DNA of 64,000 nucleotides from Vibrio gazogenes (GTDB lineage Bacteria; Pseudomonadota; Gammaproteobacteria; Enterobacterales; Vibrionaceae): positions 1,132,207-1,196,206 of the forward strand of contig NZ_CP092588.1 of assembly GCF_023920225.1 (NCBI RefSeq), written 5' to 3'. Shown here piece by piece: positions 18,947-28,713 of the stretch; positions within the stretch are counted from its first letter, which is position 1, and each line of letters opens with the position of its first letter. A model generated the notes under the pieces. It was not told where the DNA came from and ran no database searches. It was given only the letters and a program-made list of their open reading frames with translations. Position numbers and translations under genes: made by a program.

Positions 18947-19798
18947 ATGGCTCGAACAAAACAACATACCCTACTAGGGGAATGCATCGCTGAATTTATC
19001 GGAACAGGGTTACTGATATTTTTTGGTGTTGGCTGTGTGGCAGCGCTGGTTCTCACCGGAGCGTCATATGGGCAATGGGAAATCAGTATCATTTGGGGGC
19101 TCGGCGTGTCGATTGCAATCTATTGCACGGCAGGTGTCTCCGGCGCACATATCAACCCTGCAGTAACGATTGCTCTGGCAGCATTCCACGGTTTTAACAA
19201 AGCAAAAGTACTGCCTTACATCGCATCACAAATCCTCGGTGCATTTTGCGCTGCGGCATTAATTTACGCGTTGTATAGCAACCTATTCGCCAACTATGAA
19301 GTCACCCATGACATGCTGCGCAGCAGTCAGGCGGCACTCGCAACAGCCGGTATTTTCTCAACTTACCCGAATGCATCATTATCCTTCTTTGGTGCCGTGG
19401 CCGTTGAATTTACCATCACTGCGGTACTGATGTTTGGGATTCTGGCGCTCGGTGATGAAAATAACGGCGCACACAGAAACGCGATGAACCCACTGTTGAT
19501 CGGGATACTCATTGCCGTCATCGGGAGCTCATTAGGGCCATTGACCGGTTTTGCCATGAACCCCGCCCGGGATTTCGGCCCCAAACTGTTCGCTTATCTG
19601 GCTGGTTGGGACTTTGCCTTGACTGGCGGTAAGGATATCCCCTATTTTATTGTGCCGATCGTCGGACCGATTGCCGGTGCGTGCTTCGGTGCCTGGGCTT
19701 ATCCTAAATTCATCGCGACATACTTGCCGACCGTCGGCGTCGGTTGCACCATCCCGAACCAATGTGACACCAAAGACAATACAGAGGCGCATATTTAA
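18947..19798 (+). CDS. glpF: Glycerol facilitator (aquaglyceroporin)
   Basis: 283 residues with six membrane helices and the two half-helix signature motifs of the MIP family: HINPAVT near residue 67 and FAMNPARD near residue 203. The Asp after the second NPAR motif is a mark of glycerol-conducting members. It admits glycerol for GlpK. Followed by glpK after 86 nt, a standard glpFK operon. Confidence 0.97.
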   Translation: MARTKQHTLLGECIAEFIGTGLLIFFGVGCVAALVLTGASYGQWEISIIWGLGVSIAIYCTAGVSGAHINPAVTIALAAFHGFNKAKVLPYIASQILGAFCAAALIYALYSNLFANYEVTHDMLRSSQAALATAGIFSTYPNASLSFFGAVAVEFTITAVLMFGILALGDENNGAHRNAMNPLLIGILIAVIGSSLGPLTGFAMNPARDFGPKLFAYLAGWDFALTGGKDIPYFIVPIVGPIAGACFGAWAYPKFIATYLPTVGVGCTIPNQCDTKDNTEAHI

Positions 19799-19884
19799 CC
19801 GCGCTCAATCACAAATTGGATAAAAGTAAAAATAATTTAAGCAGCAACTAAAACACGAAACAATAAAAGATAAAGGAATGAACC

Positions 19885-21399
19885 ATGACTGAGCAAAAAT
19901 ACGTAGTCGCCCTTGATCAAGGGACAACAAGCTCAAGGGCCGTCGTACTTGACCATGATGCCAATATCGTCAGTGTATCTCAGCGTGAATTTACTCAAAT
20001 TTATCCCGAAGCCGGTTGGGTCGAGCATGACCCGATGGAAATCTATGCAACCCAGAGCTCAACATTAATCGAAGCCATTAGTAAGGCTGGGATTCGTAGT
20101 GATGAAGTGGCAGCAATCGGGATTACCAACCAACGTGAAACAACGATCGTCTGGAATAAAGAAACCGGTAAACCGGTCTACAATGCCATTGTCTGGCAAT
20201 GTCGCCGTACCGCAGAGATCTGTGAAACCCTCAAGGCACGCGGACTGGAATCATACATTCGGGAAAACACCGGGCTATTATTAGACCCTTATTTCTCCGG
20301 AACAAAAATCAAATGGATTCTGGATAATGTCGAAGGTGCCCGTGAAGATGCCGAAGCCGGCAAATTGTTGTTCGGGACCGTGGATACTTGGCTGGTGTGG
20401 AAAATGACACAAGGTCGCGTCCATGTCACAGACTACACCAACGCCTCACGGACGATGCTGTTCAACATCAATACCTTGCAATGGGATGAGAAAATTCTGC
20501 AAGAATTCGGCATTCCGCTTTCCATGATGCCGGAAGTTAAAAAATCTTCGGAAGTCTACGGTCAAACCAACATTGGTGGTAAAGGGGGAACGCGTATTCC
20601 AATCGCCGGGATTGCCGGAGACCAGCAAGCCGCGCTGTACGGGCAAATGTGTGTTCAGGCAGGACAGGCAAAAAATACCTATGGTACCGGCTGCTTCCTG
20701 TTGATGAACACCGGACAGGAAAAAGTCACCTCCAGTAATGGTCTGCTGACCACACTGGCCTGTGGCCCGAATGGCGAACCGGCTTACGCACTCGAAGGTG
20801 CCGTCTTTATGGGTGGTGCGGCAATTCAGTGGCTCAGAGATGAACTGAAACTGATCTCCGATGCGAGAGATTCCGAATATTTTGCGACCAAAGAAGATAC
20901 CGCAAACGGGGTTTACGTGGTGCCGGCATTTACCGGTTTAGGCGCGCCATATTGGGATGCTTATGCACGCGGTACCATTGTCGGCCTGACCCGGGGCGTC
21001 AATTCAAACCATATCATTCGTGCAACACTTGAAAGTGTCGCCTATCAGACTCGGGACGTGCTGGATGCCATGCAAGCGGACTCCGGTATTCAACTGGCAG
21101 GGCTAAGAGTTGATGGCGGCGCGGTTGCCAATAACTTCCTGATGCAGTTCCAGTCTGATGTGCTGGATACGCAGGTACTTCGTCCGAAAGTCACCGAAGT
21201 GACCGCTTTGGGCGCGGCCTACCTTGCCGGTATTGCCGTCGGTTTCTGGGATAGCTTAGACGAGCTCAAAAACAAAGCCGAGATTGATCGCACTTTCTCA
21301 CCACATCATGATGAAGAAAAGCGGCAACGTCGTTATAAAGGCTGGAAACGCGCAGTCAAATGTGCACAAACCTGGGCTGAAATGCATAACGAAGAGTAA
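19885..21399 (+). CDS. glpK: Glycerol kinase
   Basis: 504 residues, matching the family. FGGY kinase motifs include DQGTTSSRAVV near residue 11, GITNQRETT, the GLDPYFSGTKIKWI-type segment and the GGAVANNFLMQFQSD signature near residue 410. Phosphorylates glycerol to glycerol-3-phosphate, feeding GlpABC. AAAGGA precedes the ATG. A strong terminator follows. Confidence 0.98.
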   Translation: MTEQKYVVALDQGTTSSRAVVLDHDANIVSVSQREFTQIYPEAGWVEHDPMEIYATQSSTLIEAISKAGIRSDEVAAIGITNQRETTIVWNKETGKPVYNAIVWQCRRTAEICETLKARGLESYIRENTGLLLDPYFSGTKIKWILDNVEGAREDAEAGKLLFGTVDTWLVWKMTQGRVHVTDYTNASRTMLFNINTLQWDEKILQEFGIPLSMMPEVKKSSEVYGQTNIGGKGGTRIPIAGIAGDQQAALYGQMCVQAGQAKNTYGTGCFLLMNTGQEKVTSSNGLLTTLACGPNGEPAYALEGAVFMGGAAIQWLRDELKLISDARDSEYFATKEDTANGVYVVPAFTGLGAPYWDAYARGTIVGLTRGVNSNHIIRATLESVAYQTRDVLDAMQADSGIQLAGLRVDGGAVANNFLMQFQSDVLDTQVLRPKVTEVTALGAAYLAGIAVGFWDSLDELKNKAEIDRTFSPHHDEEKRQRRYKGWKRAVKCAQTWAEMHNEE

Positions 21400-21430
21400 T
21401 CAGCCACACCGATCAGCAAATTGATCATAC

Positions 21431-21466
21431 AAAGCACTAAGCCAATCTGGCTTAGTGCTTTTTTAT
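21431..21466 (+). terminator. Rho-independent terminator after glpK
   Basis: AAGCACTAAGCCA / TGGCTTAGTGCTT stem with a short loop followed by TTTTTT. Ends the glpFK transcript. Confidence 0.92.
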
Positions 21467-21553
21467 TGGCACAGGTTTTGATTCGTTTTTTATTAGCACG
21501 TCTGTCTTTTTATTAACACGTCTTTTTATTAACACGCCTTTTTTATTAACGCG
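21461..21553. repeat. Degenerate tandem repeat (about 16-20 bp unit)
   Basis: Four to five imperfect copies of a unit like TTTTTATTAACACGTC follow the glpK terminator T-run. The two middle copies are nearly identical; the outer ones vary in length (TTTTATTGGCACAGG..., TTTTTTATTAACGCG). No spacer structure and no coding capacity. Probably slippage-derived, starting from the terminator T-tract. Confidence 0.7.
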
Positions 21554-21584
21554 AGTGGATATTACCGCACGAAATCGAGCAGCA

Positions 21585-22352
21585 CTACTTGACCACACAC
21601 ATCGGCGTGCCGGCGATCGGATCGCGATGAACTTCAGCATCCAGCGCAAAGACATCCGCCAGCAATTGTGTGGTCAGTATTTCCTCCGGCGCCCCCTGAG
21701 CGACAACCCGCCCGCCATTCATCACAATCAGATGATCACAATAACGACAAGCCTGATTGATATCATGCAGGACCGTTACTAATGTTTTTCCTTCATGATT
21801 CAAGAGGCGCATCAGTTTCATCAGCTCAACCTGATGGTTCAAATCAAGATAGGTTGTCGGCTCGTCGAGAAAAACATAGTCGGTATCCTGCGCCAGCGTC
21901 ATCGCAAGCCAGACCCGTTGACACTGACCACCGGACAGCTCCGCGATTTTCCGTTCGGCAAATGCCGTCACCCCCGTCAATTGCATGGCCAATTCGACTT
22001 GATGCTGATCGGTCTGGGTTAACTGTCCCCAAAAACCGGTATAAGGGCTCCGGCCATAACCGACCACATCGCGGACCAGAATCCCCTCTGGCACTTCCTG
22101 AGACTGAGGCAATAGCGATAGCACCCGAGCCATCGCCTGTGATGAGTAATCCCGAATATCTTTGCCCTGCCACTGAACCATGCCTGACTGCGGGGCGAGA
22201 AGACGCACTAACGCTTTCAGCAGGGTTGATTTCCCGCACCCATTGGGCCCGAGCAAAGCGGTGATTTTCCCTGATAAAATCTGTAGGTTCACCTGCTGAA
22301 CAATCGGTGTTTCACCGTATCCGACATCAAGATTCTCTGTCTTCAGTCCCAT
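21585..22352 (-). CDS. Iron-siderophore ABC transporter ATP-binding protein (FecE/FhuC type)
   Basis: 255 residues. Walker A LLGPNGCGKSTLLKAL near residue 35, Q-loop LLPQSQ, signature LSGGQCQRVWLAM near residue 139 and Walker B YVFLDEPTTYLDL, followed by the switch His in VLHDINQA. This is the FecE/FhuC class that powers uptake of ferric siderophores. Last gene of a four-gene operon, 2 nt after the permease stop. Confidence 0.93.
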   Translation of the reverse strand: MGLKTENLDVGYGETPIVQQVNLQILSGKITALLGPNGCGKSTLLKALVRLLAPQSGMVQWQGKDIRDYSSQAMARVLSLLPQSQEVPEGILVRDVVGYGRSPYTGFWGQLTQTDQHQVELAMQLTGVTAFAERKIAELSGGQCQRVWLAMTLAQDTDYVFLDEPTTYLDLNHQVELMKLMRLLNHEGKTLVTVLHDINQACRYCDHLIVMNGGRVVAQGAPEEILTTQLLADVFALDAEVHRDPIAGTPMCVVK

Positions 22353-22354
22353 GT

Positions 22355-23317
22355 TTATCTCATTTTGACTAATAAATACAAAAAGTAAGGCGCCCCGATT
22401 GCAGCGGTGAGGATCCCGGCCGGCAGTTCAATCGGCGGATCAATCACCCGAGAAACGAAATCTGCAACCAGTAAGATCAAGGCACCGACCAACATGCCTG
22501 TCGGCAGCAAAATTTGATGCTTACCGCCGACCAGTTGACGCGCCAAATGAGGGGCGATCAACCCCAAAAAGCTAATCGGCCCGCAAATCGCGACCGCAGC
22601 CGAAGTCCACCCCACCGCAATTGCCAGCGCAATCAATCGGGTCAGCTTGACGGTCACTCCCAGACTGGTCGCCCGCTGCTCGCCTAATACCAAAATATTG
22701 AGTGGATGACTTAACCCCAGTACCACAGGCAGAAGTACACACCACGGTAACAAGAGCTGAATCTGCTCCCAACTGCGTCCCCAGAGACTGCCGGTCAGCC
22801 AGAGTAAGGCGTTGTTAATATCCAGCGGATGAATCAGCATGATGAAATCAATCGCACTGCCATAAAAAGCTGCGAGTGCCACACCGGTAATCGCCAGTTT
22901 CACCGGTGCCAGATTGCCTCGTACCAGCAATGCCAGAATCAAGGCCGAAACAATCCCCCCGACCAGTGCAACCCACGGCAGCCATAAGACCGAGACTGCC
23001 GGAAACAGCGTCATCATCACGACGGCCGCTAACCCCGCACCATGACTGACACCCAGAATATCGGGCGATGCGAGCGGATTGCGAATCACACCTTGGATCA
23101 AGACACCGGCCGTTGCCAGCATCGCCCCGACCAGAATTGCCACAATCGCGCGCGGAAAACGGTAGTCATAAATCGTAAAAGCAAAGGCACCTTGATTGTG
23201 TAATCCTTGCCATAACTGCGTCCAGCTCAGATCAACCGCCCCGTATTTCAGACTCGCTAAAAAACTGACGACAATCAGCCCACTCAGGATCAACGGCATC
23301 TTCAATCCATGATTCAT
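22355..23317 (-). CDS. Iron-siderophore ABC transporter permease (FecD type)
   Basis: 320 residues from the ATG at 23317, which overlaps the upstream permease stop in an ATGA and follows CAGGAAAG; the open frame to 23347 lies inside the upstream gene. FecCD family: PRAIVAILVGAMLATAGVLIQGVIRNPLASPDILGVSHGAG-type block near residue 55 and GPISFLGLIAPHLARQLVG near residue 235. About ten membrane helices. Forms the inner-membrane channel with its neighbour. Confidence 0.92.
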   Translation of the reverse strand: MNHGLKMPLILSGLIVVSFLASLKYGAVDLSWTQLWQGLHNQGAFAFTIYDYRFPRAIVAILVGAMLATAGVLIQGVIRNPLASPDILGVSHGAGLAAVVMMTLFPAVSVLWLPWVALVGGIVSALILALLVRGNLAPVKLAITGVALAAFYGSAIDFIMLIHPLDINNALLWLTGSLWGRSWEQIQLLLPWCVLLPVVLGLSHPLNILVLGEQRATSLGVTVKLTRLIALAIAVGWTSAAVAICGPISFLGLIAPHLARQLVGGKHQILLPTGMLVGALILLVADFVSRVIDPPIELPAGILTAAIGAPYFLYLLVKMR

Positions 23318-24345
23318 CGTTCTTTCCTGACCAGATAGATAAAACAAGGCGCGCCCATCAGTGCCAGCACGGCACCCGCCGGTGTTTCTGAGGGGAAAAT
23401 CACCCAGCGACTAAACATATCGGCACTTAACGTCAGCATCGCCCCGACCAAAGCGGTGCCCGGCACCAACCAACGCAGATCATAGCCAAATAATTTCCGC
23501 GCCATATGCGGCACGATCAAGCCGACAAACGCAATCGAACCCACGGCACTGACACACACCCCGACGATGATAAAAACCAATAGTCCGGTGAATGCGCGAA
23601 TCCATGTCAAACGAACACCGAGGCTTTGGACCCGCTCATCCCCCAGAGCAAATAAATTCAACTTAGGCGCCAAAGCCCATGCCATCAGCAAAGCAAGCAA
23701 TAACGGCGGCCAGCTCAAAACGACCTGTTGCCAGCTCACACTGGCAAAAGAACCGGCAAGCCACGTCATCACCCCTGTGGCCTGATCTTCAACCAAGATC
23801 ACCAGCGCTTTGGTCATCGCTGCGCACAACGCAGAGACGGCAATACCAGCCAAAACCAGCTGTTTACGCTCGGCTCCGGTGCGCCATGCGCCCCCGAGCA
23901 CCACCACAATTGTCCACGCCAGTGCCCCGCCGACAATCGCAGCAATCGGCTGGCTAAGATAGGCTTGTTGTAAAAACAGGGTTGATGTCAGTGCAACACC
24001 CAAAGCTGCACCGGCATTGACGCCAAATAAACTGGGTGATGCGAGCGGATTACGGGTCAGCGTCTGCATTAACAGCCCGGCAACGGCCAGCCCGGCACCC
24101 ACCAAAATCGCTTCAATCACTCTGGGAAGGCGGATCTCAACAATGACCGTTTCGGCAATCCCCGGGGGTTGAGAGGAAAAAAAGGCATTATAAGGTGTAC
24201 TGAGCGACATCGGAATGGCAGAAAAAGCCCACAACCCCCACCACGCGAGCAACACCACCAATCCACTCAGACACAAGAGCAGCGTGATACGTATCATCCG
24301 GGTGTGCGTCGCGCTGGGACGAATGGTTGGCGAGGGACGACTCAT
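23314..24345 (-). CDS. Iron-siderophore ABC transporter permease (FecC type)
   Basis: 343 residues, paralogous to the next gene. FecCD motifs: LPRVIEAILVGAGLAVAGLLMQ, NPLASPSLFGVNAGAALGV and GSIAFVGLIVPHMARKL. Ten hydrophobic helices. Overlaps both the binding-protein gene and the second permease by 4 nt, so the transporter is made as one coupled unit. Confidence 0.92.
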   Translation of the reverse strand: MSRPSPTIRPSATHTRMIRITLLLCLSGLVVLLAWWGLWAFSAIPMSLSTPYNAFFSSQPPGIAETVIVEIRLPRVIEAILVGAGLAVAGLLMQTLTRNPLASPSLFGVNAGAALGVALTSTLFLQQAYLSQPIAAIVGGALAWTIVVVLGGAWRTGAERKQLVLAGIAVSALCAAMTKALVILVEDQATGVMTWLAGSFASVSWQQVVLSWPPLLLALLMAWALAPKLNLFALGDERVQSLGVRLTWIRAFTGLLVFIIVGVCVSAVGSIAFVGLIVPHMARKLFGYDLRWLVPGTALVGAMLTLSADMFSRWVIFPSETPAGAVLALMGAPCFIYLVRKER

Positions 24346-25235
24346 GACGATGGCGACACCAACTGAAGTAAGTCTTTTGCCATATATTCAGCCGCCAGAA
24401 TTCCCCGACATCTTGACCAAAGGTTACCACTCACGGAAATCACATGATGCGCCCGAACAGCCCCTAACATCTGCCACAAAGGCTGCTTTTTCCACCGCCG
24501 GATAATACTGTTCGGGGTATAGTCACCGACGACGAGATAGTCCGGATTGATTGCTAACAGCTGTTCCAGTCCAATCTGGTGACTGGCACGATCATTATAT
24601 AATGCCGGGGGCGACTTAAATCCTAATGCCTGAGCCACCCCGCCCGCATATGAATCATTGCCATGCGCATGAAAAGCATTTTCCCGCGCGACACCAAACA
24701 ACAACGTTTTACCCTGTAAAGCGTGCAACTGCTGACGATATTCAGCCATCCGTTGTTGATGTAAAGCGAGTCGTTGCTGCATTGCCTGTGCTTTGCCGAC
24801 AACGGTGCCAATGACAGCAGCGGCAGCCAGATTATCGGCATAGGTCTCCCGACGCGAGTGGAGCATCAGTGTCGGCGCAATTTTCGCCAAATCATCATAC
24901 ACAGCCGCATGACGATCCGCATCAGCAATGATCAGATCCGGTTGCAGCGCGGCAATCATCTCCAGTGACGGTTGAGAACGCGTTCCCACCGAAACCCAGT
25001 CGGAAAACTGCGCCCGGACAGCCGGTAACAGACGCTCGGCATCTTTATCATCGGCAATCCCGACAGGGCTGACATGGACAGCCGCCAGTGCATCTGCAAA
25101 AGAGAACTCCAAGACAACAATTCGCTTCGGAATATAATCGATTGAAAATGTGCCCCGTTGATCCTGAACCGTCACCGCCAGAACCGATGTCGAAACCCCG
25201 CACAATAACAAGAGTAGCAAAGCAATACGTCGCAT
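24342..25235 (-). CDS. Periplasmic iron-siderophore-binding protein (FecB type)
   Basis: 297 residues from the ATG at 25235, chosen because AAAGG lies just before it and a clean signal peptide (MRRIALLLLLLCGVSTSVLA) follows; the frame is open up to 25307 but that part overlaps the Fur-like site. Periplasmic-binding fold of the FecB/FhuD class: PKRIVVLEFSFADALAAV and LQPDLIIAD motifs. Delivers the ferric complex to the FecCD-like permeases. The substrate cannot be told from sequence. Confidence 0.88.
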   Translation of the reverse strand: MRRIALLLLLLCGVSTSVLAVTVQDQRGTFSIDYIPKRIVVLEFSFADALAAVHVSPVGIADDKDAERLLPAVRAQFSDWVSVGTRSQPSLEMIAALQPDLIIADADRHAAVYDDLAKIAPTLMLHSRRETYADNLAAAAVIGTVVGKAQAMQQRLALHQQRMAEYRQQLHALQGKTLLFGVARENAFHAHGNDSYAGGVAQALGFKSPPALYNDRASHQIGLEQLLAINPDYLVVGDYTPNSIIRRWKKQPLWQMLGAVRAHHVISVSGNLWSRCRGILAAEYMAKDLLQLVSPSS

Positions 25236-25289
25236 AGAGCCTTTCAGCATGTTGTAAAACATCCAAAAATCAAAGTATTGAGTCATATT

Positions 25290-25310
25290 TAAATGAGAAT
25301 TGTTCATATT
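25290..25310. promoter_or_regulatory. Fur-box-like site
   Basis: AAATGAGAATTGTTCATATT has the NAT(A/T)AT hexamer pattern of Fur boxes (ATGAGAATT..TTCATA). It lies 55 nt upstream of the chosen start of the binding-protein gene, which fits iron-regulated expression of the fec-like operon. Confidence 0.45.
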
Positions 25311-25434
25311 ACGAAAAACGCAGGTATAACACCAGCAATAGGCACGGTTTGTCTCTCAATCACATTCGGTCTGACTGAGACAAGCCGTTGATACAAAGAT
25401 CTGATAGCGCAATCTGATACAAAAGAACGATACA

Positions 25435-25459
25435 AAAAGGCCCGGAAAAACACCGGGCC
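25435..25459 (-). terminator. Rho-independent terminator of the TonB-dependent receptor gene
   Basis: GGCCCGG / CCGGGCC stem directly after the receptor stop on the minus strand, followed by a T-run (A-run on plus at 25434-25438). Confidence 0.85.
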
Positions 25460-25467
25460 AATGCATA

Positions 25468-27609
25468 TCAGAATGAATAATCTGCTTGTAAATAAACACG
25501 ACGCCGCTCACCGACAAACGAGCCGGTTGCCTCAGTGAAACCACTGACCGCATAGGATTTATCAAACAAGTTTTTCACATTCAGCTGGAACTTCCAGTCA
25601 TGCCACAAGGTCTGCCATGACATATCGTACACCGTGAACGGCTTCACTTTTTGCGCATCTTGGGTGAGCTGTTCACTGACATAATCCGCCCCGAACCCGA
25701 TGGAGGAATCAATCGCAGGGAAATGATAGCGCGTCCATAAACCCAATTGGTTATGCGGTGCGTTGGCAAAACGTTTGCCGACCGTCCGGTTAGAAAACTC
25801 ACCATATCCCTGCTTAACCAACGTATCGTTATACGCGTAAGACAGGTTCGCAACCCAGTTTTCCGTTAAGTCAGCCAAGATATCCACTTCGATCCCCTGA
25901 CTACGAACCTTGCCATACGCCACCTGCTTATCACTGTCATTCGGATCGGTTTGCAGGACGTTTTCCTTGGTAATGTGGTAGAGCGCCACATTCATATTGA
26001 CCCGATTATCAAACAGGTACGTTCTCACCCCGGTCTCATACATCAAACTCTCTTCCGGATCGAACGGCCCGCCATTATCGGACGCCTGAGATGCCGCAGC
26101 CTGAGGAACAAAACCGGTTGCAATCACCGCATAAGGGTGGAATTGTGCGTTGATCTTATAGGTAGAGCCGATCCGGTAAGAGAACCCTGTTCCGGTGTAC
26201 TGTTCTTGCGTCTCTTTCTTCAAATCAACCACTTTATCGCGGTAACCGTCAAGCCGAACACCTGACAGCACATTCCATGCATCGGTAATTTGCCATTGAT
26301 CCTGAAGGTACGCCCCGTACCGCTCTTCACGTGAGTCGGTATGCTTGGAAAGGGAGCTTTTATATGATGAGACATCGTCCGGCGTGTAATCCGGATTAGT
26401 CAAACTCCGGTCGGAAACACCATCTTTACGCTGCGCACGGTAATAGGTAAATTCATTGTCGAGCCGATAATAATCAGCCCCGAACAGCAGCGTATGTTGT
26501 TCCAGCTGTGCCACCAGATTCGCGGTCACAGAGCCCGCTTTATTGGTTCGCAACTGATCGCGATATTCACGGGTAACCGTATCATTGATACCGTCACCGT
26601 TCGTATCTTTCAACGAGCGTGATTCATGGTATTTTTGCGTATCTTCATTTTCAAAATAACGCAAAGTCACATCACCGGAGAGCCAGTCATTGATATTATG
26701 ATTCACACGCACCTGATAGACTTGCGCCTCCAGATCATGGTAATCGCTGGCATCATTGGCATTCCATGATGCAGCGGCTAAAAAGTTACCGTCATCATCG
26801 GTCGGAATCCCGCGGATTCGTCCCCCGCCGATATGCTGAGTCACATTGATATATTGCAGACCAATCGTGGTATCGGCTCCGGCATCCCACTCATAACCTA
26901 AATCGATAATGCGGTTACGGGTGTCGGTATTTTTACGATAAGGATTTTCATGATCTTGATAAATACCGAGACGATAACGCTGCGACTGATCGGCATTGGC
27001 AGAGCCGGATAACGCCATCTGAGCACTGGTAAAATCTTGATTACCACCGGTTACAGCGACATGGCGTTTAGTCGCGTATGTTGGCTTTTTAGTTGTATAG
27101 TTGATGGTGCCACCCGGTTCACCACTGCCCATCACCGCTGCCGCAGGGCCTTTGAGCACTTCAACCCGCTCAATATTAAATAACTGTGGAATCGACAACC
27201 CTTCAAACGGGTCGCCGCGCACACTGTCATACAGTACGTGGTCCTGACGGAAGCCCCGGAACGTCACATAAGAATAGTTGTATTGGCTGACACCGCTCAT
27301 TGAGCGGTACAAATCGGTAATCTGCCGTGCGGCCTGATCCTCGATCAACTGGCGGGGCAGCACCTGAATCGACTGCGGTGTATCATCAATCGCGGTCGGG
27401 GTTTTCGTCGCCAGAGAGGTTTCTTCAGCACGATAAAGAGACAGTGCCCGTCCGTGGACAGTCATGGTTGCATCGGCAGAAGTTGTCTTGGTGTCGTCAC
27501 TTGCCACTGCTGCGGCAGAAAAGCTGAGCGCGATCATCAACGCTAAAGGTGTTTTTTTACCTAAAGGAGAAGATGTCGGCGTTTGATTATTGTGTTTGGC
27601 ATGAATCAT
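25468..27609 (-). CDS. TonB-dependent ferric-siderophore receptor
   Basis: 713 residues. Signal peptide (residues about 1-37), a TonB-box-like region (DATMTVHGR near residue 50), plug domain with TPQSIQVLPRQLIEDQ and ERVEVLKGPAAAVMGSGEPGGTINY-like core, and a 22-strand barrel ending in the terminal aromatic (YLQADYSF). It belongs to the FhuA/FoxA/FhuE-type siderophore receptors. Lies upstream of and in line with the ABC transporter, but a terminator separates them. Likely Fur-regulated. The ligand is not predictable here. Confidence 0.93.
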   Translation of the reverse strand: MIHAKHNNQTPTSSPLGKKTPLALMIALSFSAAAVASDDTKTTSADATMTVHGRALSLYRAEETSLATKTPTAIDDTPQSIQVLPRQLIEDQAARQITDLYRSMSGVSQYNYSYVTFRGFRQDHVLYDSVRGDPFEGLSIPQLFNIERVEVLKGPAAAVMGSGEPGGTINYTTKKPTYATKRHVAVTGGNQDFTSAQMALSGSANADQSQRYRLGIYQDHENPYRKNTDTRNRIIDLGYEWDAGADTTIGLQYINVTQHIGGGRIRGIPTDDDGNFLAAASWNANDASDYHDLEAQVYQVRVNHNINDWLSGDVTLRYFENEDTQKYHESRSLKDTNGDGINDTVTREYRDQLRTNKAGSVTANLVAQLEQHTLLFGADYYRLDNEFTYYRAQRKDGVSDRSLTNPDYTPDDVSSYKSSLSKHTDSREERYGAYLQDQWQITDAWNVLSGVRLDGYRDKVVDLKKETQEQYTGTGFSYRIGSTYKINAQFHPYAVIATGFVPQAAASQASDNGGPFDPEESLMYETGVRTYLFDNRVNMNVALYHITKENVLQTDPNDSDKQVAYGKVRSQGIEVDILADLTENWVANLSYAYNDTLVKQGYGEFSNRTVGKRFANAPHNQLGLWTRYHFPAIDSSIGFGADYVSEQLTQDAQKVKPFTVYDMSWQTLWHDWKFQLNVKNLFDKSYAVSGFTEATGSFVGERRRVYLQADYSF

Positions 27610-27665
27610 GAGATGGTCTGATCCGTTTATTCAATTGAGATGTGCATTAAAAGAGATGAAAATCT

Positions 27666-27686
27666 AAATGAGTTTAATTCCCATTT
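27666..27686. promoter_or_regulatory. Possible Fur box upstream of the receptor gene
   Basis: AAATGAGTTTAATTCCCATTT is an imperfect palindrome (AAATG.G ... C.CATTT) about 57 nt before the receptor start. It has the size and AT pattern of a Fur box, but fit to the consensus is moderate. Confidence 0.35.
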
Positions 27687-27789
27687 CAAGTAATTGTTAA
27701 ATTTATCGCTAAAATGGCGTTAAATTGCCGGAAAATGAATGCATTGGGTTGTGTATTGTGGTGATGCGAGGTGGCACTGGTTTTATATT

Positions 27790-28705
27790 CTAAGCCTTTG
27801 GCTCTCATGCATGACGCACAATATATTTTTTCGGTTTCAGAGGCATCGGTGCTCTGTGCGCCAGTTCATCTTTCAACAATGAAAGACGAACCAGAAAATT
27901 CTTTTGGTCTGGCTGAGTCGCACGCTGTCCAGAACCAGCTTTTACGGGCGTCCTGCCCGGAAAAGCTTAATCATTCTTCCCTGAATGATTTTCTTGGTTG
28001 AGGGGCTGATTTGAATTAGGTGGAACATTTATACAGACAAGTTGCTGATGTGGGATCCCTATTTTCAACCTGCTGAATAACTGCCATTGCCACGGTGTGA
28101 CCGACTTCCCGTAATCTTACCCACTGAATGCGCCTTTGACGCCCAAGTATGACGCACAATATATTTTCCCGATTTCAGAGGCATCGGTGCTCTGTGCGCC
28201 AGTTCATCTTTCAAGCATGAAAGACGAACCAGAAAATTCTTTTGGGCTGGCTAAGTTGCACGCTGTCCAGAACCAGCTTTTACGGGCGTCCTGCCCGGAA
28301 AAGCTTAATCATTCTTCCTTGAATGATTTTCTTGGTTTAGGGGCTGATTTGAATTAGGTGAAACATTTATACAGACAAGTTGCTTATGTGGACTCCCTAT
28401 TTTCAACCTGCTGAATAACTGCCATTGCCACGGTGTGACCCACTGAATGCGCCTTTGACGCCCAAGTATGACGCACAATATATTTTTTCGGTTTCAGAAG
28501 CATTAGTGCTCTGTGCGCCAGTTCATCTTTCAAGAATGAAAGATGAACCAGAAAATTCTTTTGGTCTGGCTGAATCGCACGCTGTCTAGAACCAGCTTTT
28601 ACGGGCGTCCTACCCGGAAAAGCTTAATCATTCTTCCATGAATGATTTTCTTAGTTGAGGGGCTGATTTGAATTGGGTGGAACATTTATACAGACAAGTT
28701 GCTTG
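27790..28705 (-). repeat. Three tandem copies of hairpin repeat module A (minus orientation)
   Basis: The same block (anchor GACGCACAATAT) recurs at 27812, 28151 and 28470, giving periods of 339 and 319 nt. The difference is one 20-nt deletion in the spacer near 28450. Each copy contains three inverted repeats: AATCATTC/GAATGATT, GCTTTTACGGGC/GCCCGGAAAAGC and TTCATCTTTC/GAAAGACGAA. The copies are the reverse complement of the module A copies at 34728-39992. Short ORFs are open through them on both strands. Confidence 0.9.
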
Positions 28706-28713
28706 TTAGGCAA

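Noticed and set aside
21461..21553. CRISPR-like array after glpK
   Set aside because: Units are drifting and directly adjacent with no spacers.
27771..28357. Open frames in the tandem module A copies near 28 kb
   Set aside because: Same reason; no ribosome-binding site and the frames run across repeat borders.
27790..28705. CRISPR array
   Set aside because: The repeated units are over 300 bp with no short repeat-spacer alternation and no cas genes.
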